Below are positions 17,682 through 25,798 of a stretch of 40,477 nt of DNA, one piece after another. Origin of the DNA: Citromicrobium sp. Its GTDB lineage: Bacteria; Pseudomonadota; Alphaproteobacteria; Sphingomonadales; Sphingomonadaceae. The position numbers and the translations under genes were made by a program. Below the pieces are notes generated by a model. That model was given only the letters and a program-made list of their open reading frames with translations, was not told the DNA's origin and searched no databases. Numbering within the stretch: position 1 is the stretch's first letter; each line of letters begins with the position of its first letter. The stretch is taken from positions 1 through 40,477 of the forward strand of contig QFNA01000045.1 in assembly GCA_003248395.1 (NCBI GenBank), read 5' to 3'.

Positions 17682-19148
17682 CTAACTGGTGCGGGTGAAG
17701 TGATCCACGAGACGGCCGAGACCGACCGAATTTGATCCCTTCACGAGAACGGCATCACCCGCGACGATGCCATAATCTTCGAGCAGGACGATCGCCTCGT
17801 CAGCGGTGCTGCAATGCTCCCACTCGAGCGGCTTGCCAAGCGAGTTGAAGGCAGGTTTCCCCAACTCGCGGGCGAGCGCGCGCATCTCTTCGCCGACCAG
17901 TACGGCAAAGTCGACATCGGCGGTCACCAGCGGTTCGGACAATGCGGCATGGAACCCGGGACCGAAATCGCCCAGTTCCTTCATCGCGCCGAGGACGGCG
18001 ATGCGACGGCTGGACGGGGTCTGGCCAAGCTGGGCAAGCGTGGCGCGCATGCTGGCCGGGTTCGCATTGTAGCTTTCGTCGATCAGCATGGCCTTGCCAC
18101 CGGGAACGTCGAGGCCGTGGCGCGCACCGCGGCCCTTGAGCCCGCCCATGTCGCCGAGCGCAAGGCCCGCGGCGGCCAGATCTCCGCCGGCGGCGAGCAC
18201 TGCCGCCATGACCGCGAGCGCATTCATGACCCAATGGTCCCCCGGCTCCGCCACGGTAAAGCACAACCGCCCGGTTGCGAATTCGCAGGTCACCAGGCTG
18301 CCGCCATTGGCGCTGGGAATGGCATCGAGCAGGCGCATGTCCGCCCCGACGGAGCGGCCGAAGCTGACGACCTTGGCCCCGACGTCCAGCGCGGCCGTGC
18401 GCAACTGTCCGGCGTGGTCGCCGTCTGCGGGAATGACCGCAGTGCCGCCCGGTTCGAGCCCGCCGAAAATCTCTGCCTTGGCGGCGGCGATCGCCTCCAT
18501 GCTGCCGAGATTTTCGATATGGGCAGGCGCGATCGTGGTTATGACCGCCACATGCGGGCGGACCTGCGCCGTCAGACCGGCGATTTCGCCAGCGTGGTTC
18601 ATCCCCATTTCGAAGATGCCGAAGCGGCTGCGCGCGGGCATCCTGGCGAGGCTGAGCGGGACACCGACGTGGTTGTTATAGCTCCTGGTAGAACGGTGCG
18701 CGGCGCCGCGGCTGGCCCGTTCGAGACTGGCGAAAATCGCTTCCTTCACACCCGTTTTGCCGACCGATCCGGTGACGCCGATGATCGTGGCATCGGTCCG
18801 GCTGCGCGCGGCGCGTGCCAGCAGTGCGAGCGCGGCGTTGGTATCGTCGACAAGGATGTGCGGATAGTCGACCGGGCGGTCGACGATGCAGGCTGCAGCG
18901 CCGTTTTCGAACGCCTTGTCGATGAAGCGATGGCCATCCATCGCCTCGCCCTTGAGCGCGACGAACAGATCGCCTTCGACGACGTCGCGGCTGTCCATTT
19001 CGACGCCTGCAACCTGGAACTCGGCGCTTGCCACGCCGCCGACAGCCTCGGCAATGTCTGCCGAATTCCACAGCGTCAGCGGCAGCCGGTCACGCGGATC
19101 GGCGGGCCATTCGACATAGGCGGGATGACGCAGGATCGCGGCGGTCAT
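17682..19148 (-). CDS. murF: UDP-MurNAc-tripeptide--D-Ala-D-Ala ligase MurF
   Basis: Adds the D-Ala-D-Ala made by Ddl to complete the UDP-MurNAc-pentapeptide. 488 residues from ATG 19148, which overlaps the murE stop (ATGA). N-terminal substrate domain with VEMDSRDVVEGDLFVALKG, central ATPase domain with GVTGSVGKTGVKEA (P-loop) and EMGMNHAGEIAGL, then the C-terminal domain with IDESYNANPASM and KGSNSVGLGR. The central SYNNHVGVPLSLARMP stretch is characteristic of MurF. All motifs are present. Confidence 0.97.
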   Translation of the reverse strand: MTAAILRHPAYVEWPADPRDRLPLTLWNSADIAEAVGGVASAEFQVAGVEMDSRDVVEGDLFVALKGEAMDGHRFIDKAFENGAAACIVDRPVDYPHILVDDTNAALALLARAARSRTDATIIGVTGSVGKTGVKEAIFASLERASRGAAHRSTRSYNNHVGVPLSLARMPARSRFGIFEMGMNHAGEIAGLTAQVRPHVAVITTIAPAHIENLGSMEAIAAAKAEIFGGLEPGGTAVIPADGDHAGQLRTAALDVGAKVVSFGRSVGADMRLLDAIPSANGGSLVTCEFATGRLCFTVAEPGDHWVMNALAVMAAVLAAGGDLAAAGLALGDMGGLKGRGARHGLDVPGGKAMLIDESYNANPASMRATLAQLGQTPSSRRIAVLGAMKELGDFGPGFHAALSEPLVTADVDFAVLVGEEMRALARELGKPAFNSLGKPLEWEHCSTADEAIVLLEDYGIVAGDAVLVKGSNSVGLGRLVDHFTRTS

Positions 19149-20617
19149 GCGCGGTCTCGCGCGATTTGCGCGGCACATTCGCGGGCGACTTCCACGTCGT
19201 CGAAGGGAAGGACGCGCATGTTTTCTCCCGATCCGATGATCTGACCCTGTTCGTGACCCTTGCCCGCGATCAGCACGATATCGTCGGGCCCGGCCTGCGT
19301 GATGGCGGCGAGAATGGCCTCGCGCCGGTCGCCTATTTCGCGCGCATTCGGCGCGCCCTCAAGCACGGCAGCGCGGATATCCGCAGGCGTTTCGCCGCGG
19401 GGGTTGTCGTCGGTGACGATCACGAGGTCGCTGGCCTGCGCCGCAGCCTCACCCATCGCCTTGCGCTTGCCGTGATCGCGGTCGCCGCCGGCGCCGAACA
19501 CCGTGATGAGTTTGCCGGAGACGTGCGAATCGAGCGCCTTGATCGCGGCAGTCAGGGCGTCGGGCGTGTGCGCATAGTCGATGTACACGGGCGCACCGGT
19601 CGGCGAGATGACAGCGCGTTCCAGCCGCCCGCGAACCGGCTGGAGCCGCGCCACCGCATCCCAGACGAGCGCGGGTTCGACGCCCGTCGCCAGTGCGAGC
19701 CCGGCAGCGCAGAGCGCGTTGGATGCCTGGTAGGCACCGATCAGCGGCAGGGTAATCCTGCGCTCGCTGCCGTCGTATTCGATTCCCAGCACCTGGCCGA
19801 GCTGGGTGGCTTCGCGCGAGACGAGGCGGATATGTTCGCCCTGGTCACCGACGGTCATAACCTTGAGCCCGCGTTGCTGCGCATGGTCGAGCGCGCGGCG
19901 GTTCCAGCCCTCCCCTTCGGGGCCGAGCCAGATGACGGCGGTCGCATCGTCGGCAACCACTTCGTCGAAGAGCCGCATCTTGGCCGCGAAATAATCGTCC
20001 ATGTCGGCATGGTAATCGAGATGGTCGCGGCTGAAATTGGTGAAGGCGGCCGCCTCGACCGGGAGGCCTTCGTTACGAAACTGCGAAAGGCCATGGCTCG
20101 ACGCCTCGTAAGCGACATGTGTGACGCCTTCGCGGGCGAGGCCGTTCATGTTCGACAGGAAGGTGACGATATCGGGCGTGGTGAGCCCGGTCGACACGCT
20201 TTCGTCGGGCGTGGTCACGCCGAGCGTGCCGATGCTGGCGGCGCGCTCGCCCGCCATGCGCCAGATCTGGCGGGTCATCTCGACGGTCGAGGTCTTGCCA
20301 TTGGTGCCGGTGACGGCGACGATATGGCGCGGGACGGGCGAGAAATAGCGCGAGGCCAGCCGGGCAAAGGCGCGGCGTGGCTCGGCATCGGCGATATGCG
20401 CTGCGCCGTCCACCACGGCTTCCGGACGCGCGACGATTGCCACCGCGCCCGATTCGACGGCGGCGGCAATGAAATCCTCGCCATCGAAGCGCGCGCCGCG
20501 GAAGGCGCCGAAGACGGTGCCGGGTGCGACCTTGCGATGGTCGATGGCAAAGCCCGACACCTGCGCATCGCCGGCGCAGTCGAGACCCGCCTCTGTGCAG
20601 AGCGAGGCGAGCTTCAC
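19145..20617 (-). CDS. murE: UDP-MurNAc-L-Ala-D-Glu--meso-DAP ligase MurE
   Basis: Adds the third residue of the stem peptide. GTG 20617 overlaps the ftsI stop (GTGA), giving 490 residues; the open frame continues far upstream but that part is out-of-frame ftsI. Motifs: VTGTNGKTSTVEM (P-loop), EASSHGLSQFR, FTNFSRDHLDYH, YIDYAHTPDAL, FGAGGDRDHGKR. The DDNPRGE motif carries the DNPR signature of enzymes that add meso-diaminopimelate, so the wall should be of the usual Gram-negative DAP type. The C-terminus ends in GKGHEQGQ. Confidence 0.97.
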   Translation of the reverse strand: MKLASLCTEAGLDCAGDAQVSGFAIDHRKVAPGTVFGAFRGARFDGEDFIAAAVESGAVAIVARPEAVVDGAAHIADAEPRRAFARLASRYFSPVPRHIVAVTGTNGKTSTVEMTRQIWRMAGERAASIGTLGVTTPDESVSTGLTTPDIVTFLSNMNGLAREGVTHVAYEASSHGLSQFRNEGLPVEAAAFTNFSRDHLDYHADMDDYFAAKMRLFDEVVADDATAVIWLGPEGEGWNRRALDHAQQRGLKVMTVGDQGEHIRLVSREATQLGQVLGIEYDGSERRITLPLIGAYQASNALCAAGLALATGVEPALVWDAVARLQPVRGRLERAVISPTGAPVYIDYAHTPDALTAAIKALDSHVSGKLITVFGAGGDRDHGKRKAMGEAAAQASDLVIVTDDNPRGETPADIRAAVLEGAPNAREIGDRREAILAAITQAGPDDIVLIAGKGHEQGQIIGSGENMRVLPFDDVEVARECAAQIARDRA

Positions 20618-22362
20618 CGGCGCGCCTCGGGAATCAGCGGGGCGATGGCGGAGATGTCGATGTCGCGCGTGTCGTCGGGGCGCACGCCGATGAGCGGACC
20701 GATCCGCGGCACGAGCCGGCCGACGATCGGCGCGGCATTCCATGCGGCGGTCCGCTGGTAGCTGGAGGCGAGCGTGCCGCGCGGTTCGTCGAGCATGGCG
20801 ATGACGACGTAGCGCGGACGATCCATCGGAAAGGCGGCGGCGAAGGTGGAAACGAGCTTGCTGCGGCGATAGCCCGCGCTGCCCCCGGGCTTTTCGGCCG
20901 AGCCGGTCTTGCCGCCGACGCGATAGCCGGGCGCATCGGCGTTGCGCCCGGTGCCGTAGACGGCGATGGCGCGCATCATCTGGCGCATCCGGCTGGAGGT
21001 GCTGGCCTTGAACACGCGGCGCCCCTCGGGCGCTTCGCCTGCGCCCAGCTTCTTCAGCGTCGCCGGACGCCAGATGCCGCCATTGACCATGGCGGCATAG
21101 GCGCTGGCGAGATGGAGCGGCGTCACCGCGATGCCGTGACCGAAGCCGACGGTCATGTTGGTCAGCCGCGCCCAGTCGCCCTTGGGCCAGAGCGGGAAGC
21201 CTTTCGCCGGCAATTCGATATGCGGGCGTTCGTTCATGCCCATGTCGATCATGTATTGCCGCAGCCGGGCCGGACCCATGTCGTCGGCAATGCGGGCGGT
21301 CGTGGTGTTCGACGAATGGATCAGCGTTTCGACCGCGTTGAGCGAGGCGCCCATGGCGTGGCTGTCCTTGATCGTGAAACGGCCCATCCTGACCGGCGAG
21401 GCGTCGTAACGCTTGCCCAGATCGCGGATCGTGCCGGAATCGATCGCCGCCGCCACGGTCAGCGGCTTGAAGGTCGAACCGAGTTCGTAGACCTGGTTGG
21501 TTACGCGGTTGAACATGAGTTCCTGTCCGCGTTCGTCGATCTTGTTGGGATCGAATTCGGGGAGCGAGGCCAGCGCCAGCACCTCGCCCGTGTCGACATC
21601 GAGCACGATGCCCGCCCCGCCTTGCGCCTGCGTGAGCTTCATGCCGCGGCGCAGTTCGTCCTCCAGCGCGCCCTGCACGCGCACGTCGATCGAGACGGCC
21701 ATCGGCGTGCCGCGGGTGACGGGACTGCTGAGCTGTTTGTCGAAGACCTGTTCCATCCCGACGCGGCCCTTTCCGTCGGCGGCGACGTAGCCGAGCACGT
21801 GGGCCGCCATCTTGCCCTGCGGATAGTGCCGGTCTTCCTCCATCGGCATTTCGAGCGCGAGTTCGCCGATGTCCTGCACCTTGTTGGCGTCTTCCGGCAG
21901 CAGGCGCCGCAGGATATAACCCTGGCGGCGCGCCGCGAATTGCGCAGCGACCTTGTCCTCGTTCAGGTCGGGGAAGATCGCCTTGAGCCTGGCGGCGACC
22001 TCTGCGGGAGACTGGACCAGCGGATCGGCGCCTTCGCCCATGGCATCGGGATTGAACCACAGCGCATAGGCAGGAAAGGCGCGCGCGAGCGGGACGCCGT
22101 TGCGATCGACGATCTCGCCGCGCGGCGGCAACAGCGCATCGGCGAGCGAGGTCGAACGCGCCTCTGCCCCGTTCATGCCGAGATAGCCGATCCGCAGCAG
22201 CGCCATCAGCGCGAGGAAGGCGAAGGCCACCACGATCCACAACACGCGCCAGCGCGCCAGGTCGAGCGATTCCTGGCGGATCGACACCAGTTTCACGCGT
22301 CCGCTGGCCATCGCCATGCTGACCGCGCCCGGTCCGCCCGTCCAGGCGGAATAGGCGTTCAC
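20614..22362 (-). CDS. ftsI: FtsI (PBP3), septal transpeptidase
   Basis: Class B penicillin-binding protein that cross-links septal peptidoglycan with FtsW. GTG 22362 overlaps the ftsL stop (GTGA); internal ATGs 45 and 51 nt downstream are alternative starts. 582 residues. One membrane anchor (VLWIVVAFAFLALMALLRIGYL), an N-terminal pedestal domain opening with PRGEIVDRNGVPLA, and the transpeptidase domain with GSTFKPL (SxxK nucleophile), SSNT (SxN) and GGKTGSAEK (KTG). All catalytic motifs are intact. The short C-terminal tail is non-catalytic. Confidence 0.96.
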   Translation of the reverse strand: MNAYSAWTGGPGAVSMAMASGRVKLVSIRQESLDLARWRVLWIVVAFAFLALMALLRIGYLGMNGAEARSTSLADALLPPRGEIVDRNGVPLARAFPAYALWFNPDAMGEGADPLVQSPAEVAARLKAIFPDLNEDKVAAQFAARRQGYILRRLLPEDANKVQDIGELALEMPMEEDRHYPQGKMAAHVLGYVAADGKGRVGMEQVFDKQLSSPVTRGTPMAVSIDVRVQGALEDELRRGMKLTQAQGGAGIVLDVDTGEVLALASLPEFDPNKIDERGQELMFNRVTNQVYELGSTFKPLTVAAAIDSGTIRDLGKRYDASPVRMGRFTIKDSHAMGASLNAVETLIHSSNTTTARIADDMGPARLRQYMIDMGMNERPHIELPAKGFPLWPKGDWARLTNMTVGFGHGIAVTPLHLASAYAAMVNGGIWRPATLKKLGAGEAPEGRRVFKASTSSRMRQMMRAIAVYGTGRNADAPGYRVGGKTGSAEKPGGSAGYRRSKLVSTFAAAFPMDRPRYVVIAMLDEPRGTLASSYQRTAAWNAAPIVGRLVPRIGPLIGVRPDDTRDIDISAIAPLIPEARR

Positions 22363-22877
22363 CGGGTGACGTCCGCCGCCGCGAGGGCGGTGCGGGAAGG
22401 TCCTGAAAGACGCTGGGCCAGGCTGCTGGCGACGCGGGTGCTGTCGACCGCGACCCGTTCGGGAGCGGGGACGACGGGGCGATCATCGCCGAGCAGCGCG
22501 GCGAACATGTCGTCGCGCGGTTCGGCCACGTCGACCGAATGCGCCGCGGCGACGCGGATGGGTTCGGGGGCGTCGTGGCCGCGCGGTGTGCCGAGCACGG
22601 CAAGCTGGCGCTCGTGTTCAACATACTGGTCGGCGCGCGGCGCGGCATAGCCGAATTCGACCGCATTCCAGTCGGCGAGCTGGTGCTGGCTGGCGCGGGT
22701 CTGGAATTCGGTTTCGAGCATGAGCTTCGACCGTTCGGCAGCGATGATCTGGCGTTCGACGAGACGCACGTCGCTCTTCACCGCATTGACCTGGAAGGTC
22801 AGCGCGAGCAGCGCGGCGAAGCAGGCGCCGAGGAGGAGTGCCCAGCCGATCTGGCGGAAGCGGGACGACGGGGCCAT
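22359..22877 (-). CDS. ftsL: FtsL-like division protein with long C-terminal tail
   Basis: 172 residues from ATG 22877 (MAPSSRFRQIGW), which shares one base with the rsmH stop (TGATG). One membrane helix (ALLLGACFAALLALTFQV), then a periplasmic coiled-coil segment (VKSDVRLVERQIIAAERSKLMLETEFQ, described in parts), then a HQLADWNAVEFGY stretch typical of FtsL around the end of the zipper. The following ~100 residues are a Pro/Ala/Val/Arg-rich tail not seen in short FtsL proteins such as E. coli (121 residues). Sequence conservation is weak in this family; identity rests on topology and the position between rsmH and ftsI. Confidence 0.85.
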   Translation of the reverse strand: MAPSSRFRQIGWALLLGACFAALLALTFQVNAVKSDVRLVERQIIAAERSKLMLETEFQTRASQHQLADWNAVEFGYAAPRADQYVEHERQLAVLGTPRGHDAPEPIRVAAAHSVDVAEPRDDMFAALLGDDRPVVPAPERVAVDSTRVASSLAQRLSGPSRTALAAADVTR

Positions 22878-23812
22878 CACGCAGCCTCCCTTGCCGGTGT
22901 TGCAGTGCGGGTCGCGTGGCGCAGGACCGAGGAGCGGGCGCGCGGATTGCGCGCGAGTTCCGCCTCGCCCGGCTTGATCGCCTTGCTGATTCGGGTGAAG
23001 ACCGGATCGCCGGGCGCGACCATAGGGACATGCCGCGATGCGCTCGGGGTTGAGGATGCGTCGCGCAGGTAACGCTTGACGATCCGGTCTTCGAGGCTGT
23101 GGAAGCTGACCACCGCAAGGCGGCCCCCTTCGCACAGCAGGTGTTCGGCGGCCGAGAGACCAAGGGACAGCTCGTCCAGCTCGCCGTTCACATGAATTCT
23201 GATGGCCTGGAATGTGCGCGTCGCCGGGTCTTTCGGCGCACCGGCGCGGTGGCCGAGCGCCTTGCGCACGACGCGCGCCAGTTCGCCGGTGGTTTCCAGC
23301 GGGCGCGCGGCGACGATCGCACGCGCGACGCGGCGCGACTGGCGTTCCTCGCCATAGTTGTAGATCACGTCGGCAATCGTCGCTTCCTCGGCGGAATTGA
23401 CGAAATCGGCGGCGCTTTCACCCTCCTGGCTCATCCGCATGTCGAGCGGACCTTCGGAAGAAAACGCAAAGCCGCGCTGCGCCTGATCGAGTTGCATGGA
23501 GGAAACGCCGATATCCATTACGACACCATCGACGCGACTCACGCCGACCGCTGTCATGACGTCGAGCATTTCGGAGAAACGGTGCGGATGGAGAATAAGG
23601 CGCGGCGGGTTTTCCCCCGTCTCGCGCCACTTGCGACCCGCCGAAACGGCATCGGGATCACGATCGAAGGCATGCACGGTCGCGCCGCGATCGAGCAGCG
23701 CGCGCGTATAGCCGCCCGCACCGAAGGTCGCGTCGATGACGACGTCGCCCGGCTGCGGATCGAGCGCCGCGATCACTTCGTCGAGGAGGACGGGGATGTG
23801 CGGCTGGATCAT
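22877..23812 (-). CDS. rsmH: 16S rRNA (cytosine(1402)-N4)-methyltransferase RsmH
   Basis: SAM-dependent enzyme (formerly MraW) that N4-methylates C1402 in the ribosomal decoding centre. ATG 23812 overlaps the mraZ stop (ATGA); 311 residues. Motifs: HIPVLLDEV at the N-terminus, VVIDATFGAGGYTRALL (SAM motif I), HAFDRDPDA, VVMDIGVSSMQLD, RGFAFSSEGPLDMRM, TRTFQAIRIHVNGEL, VVSFHSLEDRIVKRYL. These cover the whole family, with the inserted helical domain in the middle. Confidence 0.98.
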   Translation of the reverse strand: MIQPHIPVLLDEVIAALDPQPGDVVIDATFGAGGYTRALLDRGATVHAFDRDPDAVSAGRKWRETGENPPRLILHPHRFSEMLDVMTAVGVSRVDGVVMDIGVSSMQLDQAQRGFAFSSEGPLDMRMSQEGESAADFVNSAEEATIADVIYNYGEERQSRRVARAIVAARPLETTGELARVVRKALGHRAGAPKDPATRTFQAIRIHVNGELDELSLGLSAAEHLLCEGGRLAVVSFHSLEDRIVKRYLRDASSTPSASRHVPMVAPGDPVFTRISKAIKPGEAELARNPRARSSVLRHATRTATPAREAA

Positions 23813-24294
23813 TTCTTGCGGTCCTTGCCGTCGGCAAGAAAGCTGTCGCAGGCAGCCTTGGCCCCGGCCCATTCATCGCCCATTTTCTTCAGTTCTGCCG
23901 GATTCCACAGGGTGAAGAAGCGCCCGCCACCCTGGAAAAATAGCCCTTCGTCGACATTGCCGAGGGTCCGGAGGTGATCGGGCATGACGAAGCGTCCGCT
24001 ATCGTCGAACGGCAATTCCTGGAAACCGAAGAGCTGGCTGGCGCGGGTATCGCGGTCGAAATCCTTGCCCAGCGCAGTGGCGCGATCTTCCTCGCGGTCG
24101 AGCTGCGCCTCGAGTTCTTCCTTGCGGCTGAGGCCGAAGCCGACGAGGCAGTTCCAGGTGGGGTGCTTCATCAGGCACAGTACGCGCCCGTCGCTGGAAT
24201 CCTTCACGGCCTTGCGGAATAGGGGCGGAAGCACAAAGCGGCCCTTGTCGCCCGCGGGCGAATAGGCCTGTCCACTGTACCCTCCGAATTGCAC
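23809..24294 (-). CDS. mraZ: Transcriptional regulator MraZ
   Basis: DNA-binding protein that represses or tunes the dcw cluster and opens it here. 161 residues from GTG 24294; AGGGG stands close before it, so the start is only moderately sure. Two SpoVT/AbrB-like half-domains are visible: DKGRFVLPPLFRKAV at residues ~16-30 and DDSGRFVMPDHLRTLG at ~97-112. Between them are the NCLVGFGLS and QLFGFQELPF segments. MraZ proteins bind upstream of their own gene at G-rich repeats spaced by about one helical turn; several such repeats are present upstream. Confidence 0.95.
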   Translation of the reverse strand: MQFGGYSGQAYSPAGDKGRFVLPPLFRKAVKDSSDGRVLCLMKHPTWNCLVGFGLSRKEELEAQLDREEDRATALGKDFDRDTRASQLFGFQELPFDDSGRFVMPDHLRTLGNVDEGLFFQGGGRFFTLWNPAELKKMGDEWAGAKAACDSFLADGKDRKK

Positions 24295-24445
24295 CTGCCC
24301 CTAACCCCGGCTCGTGTTCGACATCCTCCGCAGACACACCTTCCCCGTCGCCGGAGCGCAGGCTCCCGCGGCGCGCCCGCCAGAAGCGCAGCGCACGAAG
24401 ACAATGGCATGTCCGATGTCTTGCGGATTTATCGCGGGTGACGCG

Positions 24446-24479
24446 GGGATGGAAGGGAAAACTACGGGATTTTACGGGA
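24446..24479. promoter_or_regulatory. Array of GGGA repeats at about 10-bp period before mraZ
   Basis: Four GGGA units (plus strand) start at 24446, 24455, 24466 and 24476. On the transcribed strand the last two read ATCCCGTAAAATCCCGTA, an 8-base repeat at exact 10-base period. Characterised MraZ sites are short G-rich repeats at a 10-bp period, so this is a candidate MraZ operator. The repeats lie just downstream of a candidate -10 box. Orientation is opposite to the usual sites, which lowers confidence. Confidence 0.4.
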
Positions 24480-24486
24480 TAGAGTG

Positions 24487-24514
24487 ATAATATCCTGTTT
24501 TTACTATCTTTAAA
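24487..24514 (-). promoter_or_regulatory. Candidate promoter of the dcw cluster
   Basis: On the minus strand TTTAAA, 16 bases and TATTAT resemble -35 and -10 boxes (4/6 and 5/6 matches), about 190 nt before mraZ. A GTGGGAAAA motif (24515-24523) adjoins the -35 side and the GGGA array adjoins the start side. The whole non-coding interval 24295-24641 otherwise shows only a short hairpin (GGAGC/GCTCC near 24352) and a second 10-bp repeat, GCGGGAAA twice, at about 24618-24636. The promoter call is by eye only. Confidence 0.35.
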
Positions 24515-24641
24515 TTTTCCCACAGCGCCAATGACGCTCCCCCATCTGCCGAGATTGTGGCAGCAAGGCACCGTAATTTGGAGGGATTTTGATCAGGCAA
24601 GCGCCGGATTCGAATCGTTTCCCGCAATTTCCCGCGGGAGC

Positions 24642-25388
24642 CTAGTCCGCCGCCAAGGCGCGTAGCAGATCGCGCAGGATTCCGCGTCGGGCGGCGCTGT
24701 CGCGTTCGGTTTCGAGCAGCGCCGCATCCGCCAGCAGGATCACCCTGCCCTGCCCGACGCGGCAGTTCGCCACGAGCGCGCTTTCGCCCAAGGTGCAATG
24801 CGCATCGACGCCGCCATCGCTGGCGGCGAAGCGCCCGGCAAGATTGACCGGCACGGCGCCGTAGGGCGTCGCACGCAGCGTTTCCCCAAGGTCCTGCGCA
24901 TCGTCGAATTGCAGTTCGAGCCCCCAGCGCGCGAGGATGGGCGAAAGCACCACCGTGTCGTGCGGGCGGCGCGGATCGCCGATGCCAAATTCGCTGTGTT
25001 CGGTCAGCATCGGATCGGCGAACATGAGCAGGCGCCCACCCGCGCGCACCCAGTCGTCGAGTGCGACATTTTCCGACGGGGCAAGCGGTCGCGGCTGCGC
25101 CATGACGAGATGCTTTATCCCGCCGAGCGCGCCTTCCTCCAGATTGTCGAGCGGGACGAGGCGGGCATCCTCCTCCAGCACCGACCTGACCCAGCCGGGT
25201 TCGCCATCGCTATCGTCGAGGATCGTGGCGATGTCGCCGTCGCCGCCCCAGTAGATCGGCAGGGTGGTAAACAGCGCGAGCGGCGCGCGGTCCGGTTCCG
25301 GCTCGCCATTCCGTGCCGCACCGCTGCTGCACGCGGCGAGCAGCAGTGAACCTGCCAGAACGGCAATCCTATTGGGCGGGCGGCGCAT
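24642..25388 (-). CDS. Putative lipoprotein, DUF4350/GldG-like
   Basis: 248 residues from ATG 25388; the start overlaps the end of the upstream gene by 20 nt. A lipoprotein signal ends in LLLAACSS (lipobox LAAC at ~19). The rest resembles the class I glutamine-amidotransferase-like fold of DUF4350/GldG-type proteins: ALFTTLPIYWGG, GGIKHLVMAQPRPLAPSENVALDDWVRAGGRLLMFADP (described, continuous here as two blocks: the ALDDWVRAGGRLLMF strand-turn is most typical), and a final GQGRVILLADAALLE strand. No catalytic triad is evident. Such proteins often accompany ABC-type membrane systems, but no transporter is adjacent. Function unknown; it precedes the dcw promoter region on the same strand. Confidence 0.6.
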   Translation of the reverse strand: MRRPPNRIAVLAGSLLLAACSSGAARNGEPEPDRAPLALFTTLPIYWGGDGDIATILDDSDGEPGWVRSVLEEDARLVPLDNLEEGALGGIKHLVMAQPRPLAPSENVALDDWVRAGGRLLMFADPMLTEHSEFGIGDPRRPHDTVVLSPILARWGLELQFDDAQDLGETLRATPYGAVPVNLAGRFAASDGGVDAHCTLGESALVANCRVGQGRVILLADAALLETERDSAARRGILRDLLRALAAD

Positions 25389-25752
25389 CGGTGGACCCCG
25401 GTGCCGGCGTGGCCGTCGGCTGGCCCTGGCCCGGCGAGGGCGCGGCCTGCGGCGCGGGCGTTTCCTGCGCGGTCATGTCGGGCACCACGCCCGCCTCCGC
25501 GAGCGGATCGTTCTGTGCAGCGCCAGCCGCCGGTTCGACCGTCGCTGCCGCCTCTGGCACGACGTTGGTTTCCACCTCGTCCGCGCGATCGCGCACGAGG
25601 CTGGCTAGCCCGACCATCAGCCCCATGAGCACCAGCCCGGCAATGCCGACCTGCGCACGCTGGAGCGCCTGCGCCTTGGTACCGCCGAGCGGGGCCTCCA
25701 CCACGGGCAGATCGTCTGCTCCGCTGCGGGTCATGTCTAAAGTACGCGGCAT
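25369..25752 (-). CDS. Small single-pass membrane protein, Pro/Ala-rich tail
   Basis: 127 residues from ATG 25752 (an internal ATG at 25734 would give 121); no strong ribosome site decides between them. One hydrophobic helix (VGIAGLVLMGLMVGLASLV, residues ~35-53) follows a short cytoplasmic part, and the rest is a Pro/Ala/Gln-rich, probably disordered tail rich in PA and AP pairs. I do not recognise a family. It lies between the cysteine synthase gene and the DUF4350-like lipoprotein gene, overlapping the latter by 20 nt, which suggests that the two products act together at the envelope. Confidence 0.6.
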   Translation of the reverse strand: MPRTLDMTRSGADDLPVVEAPLGGTKAQALQRAQVGIAGLVLMGLMVGLASLVRDRADEVETNVVPEAAATVEPAAGAAQNDPLAEAGVVPDMTAQETPAPQAAPSPGQGQPTATPAPGSTDAPPAQ

Positions 25753-25798
25753 TGCGGGGATTCTGGCCAATAGCGGCGCATTCGTCAATCGAATGCGG

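Noticed and set aside
19028..20761. Long plus-strand frame opposite murE
   Set aside because: Antisense shadow of a complete murE; no start signal or family motif.
20524..22650. A long plus-strand open frame opposite ftsI
   Set aside because: It is the high-GC antisense shadow of ftsI, with Arg/His/Gly-rich composition and no recognisable domain.
19145..22666. A single open frame of over 1100 codons covering murE
   Set aside because: Only the part from GTG 20617 is MurE. The upstream portion is the antisense-free shadow of ftsI in another frame, rich in Arg/Ala/Gly without family motifs.
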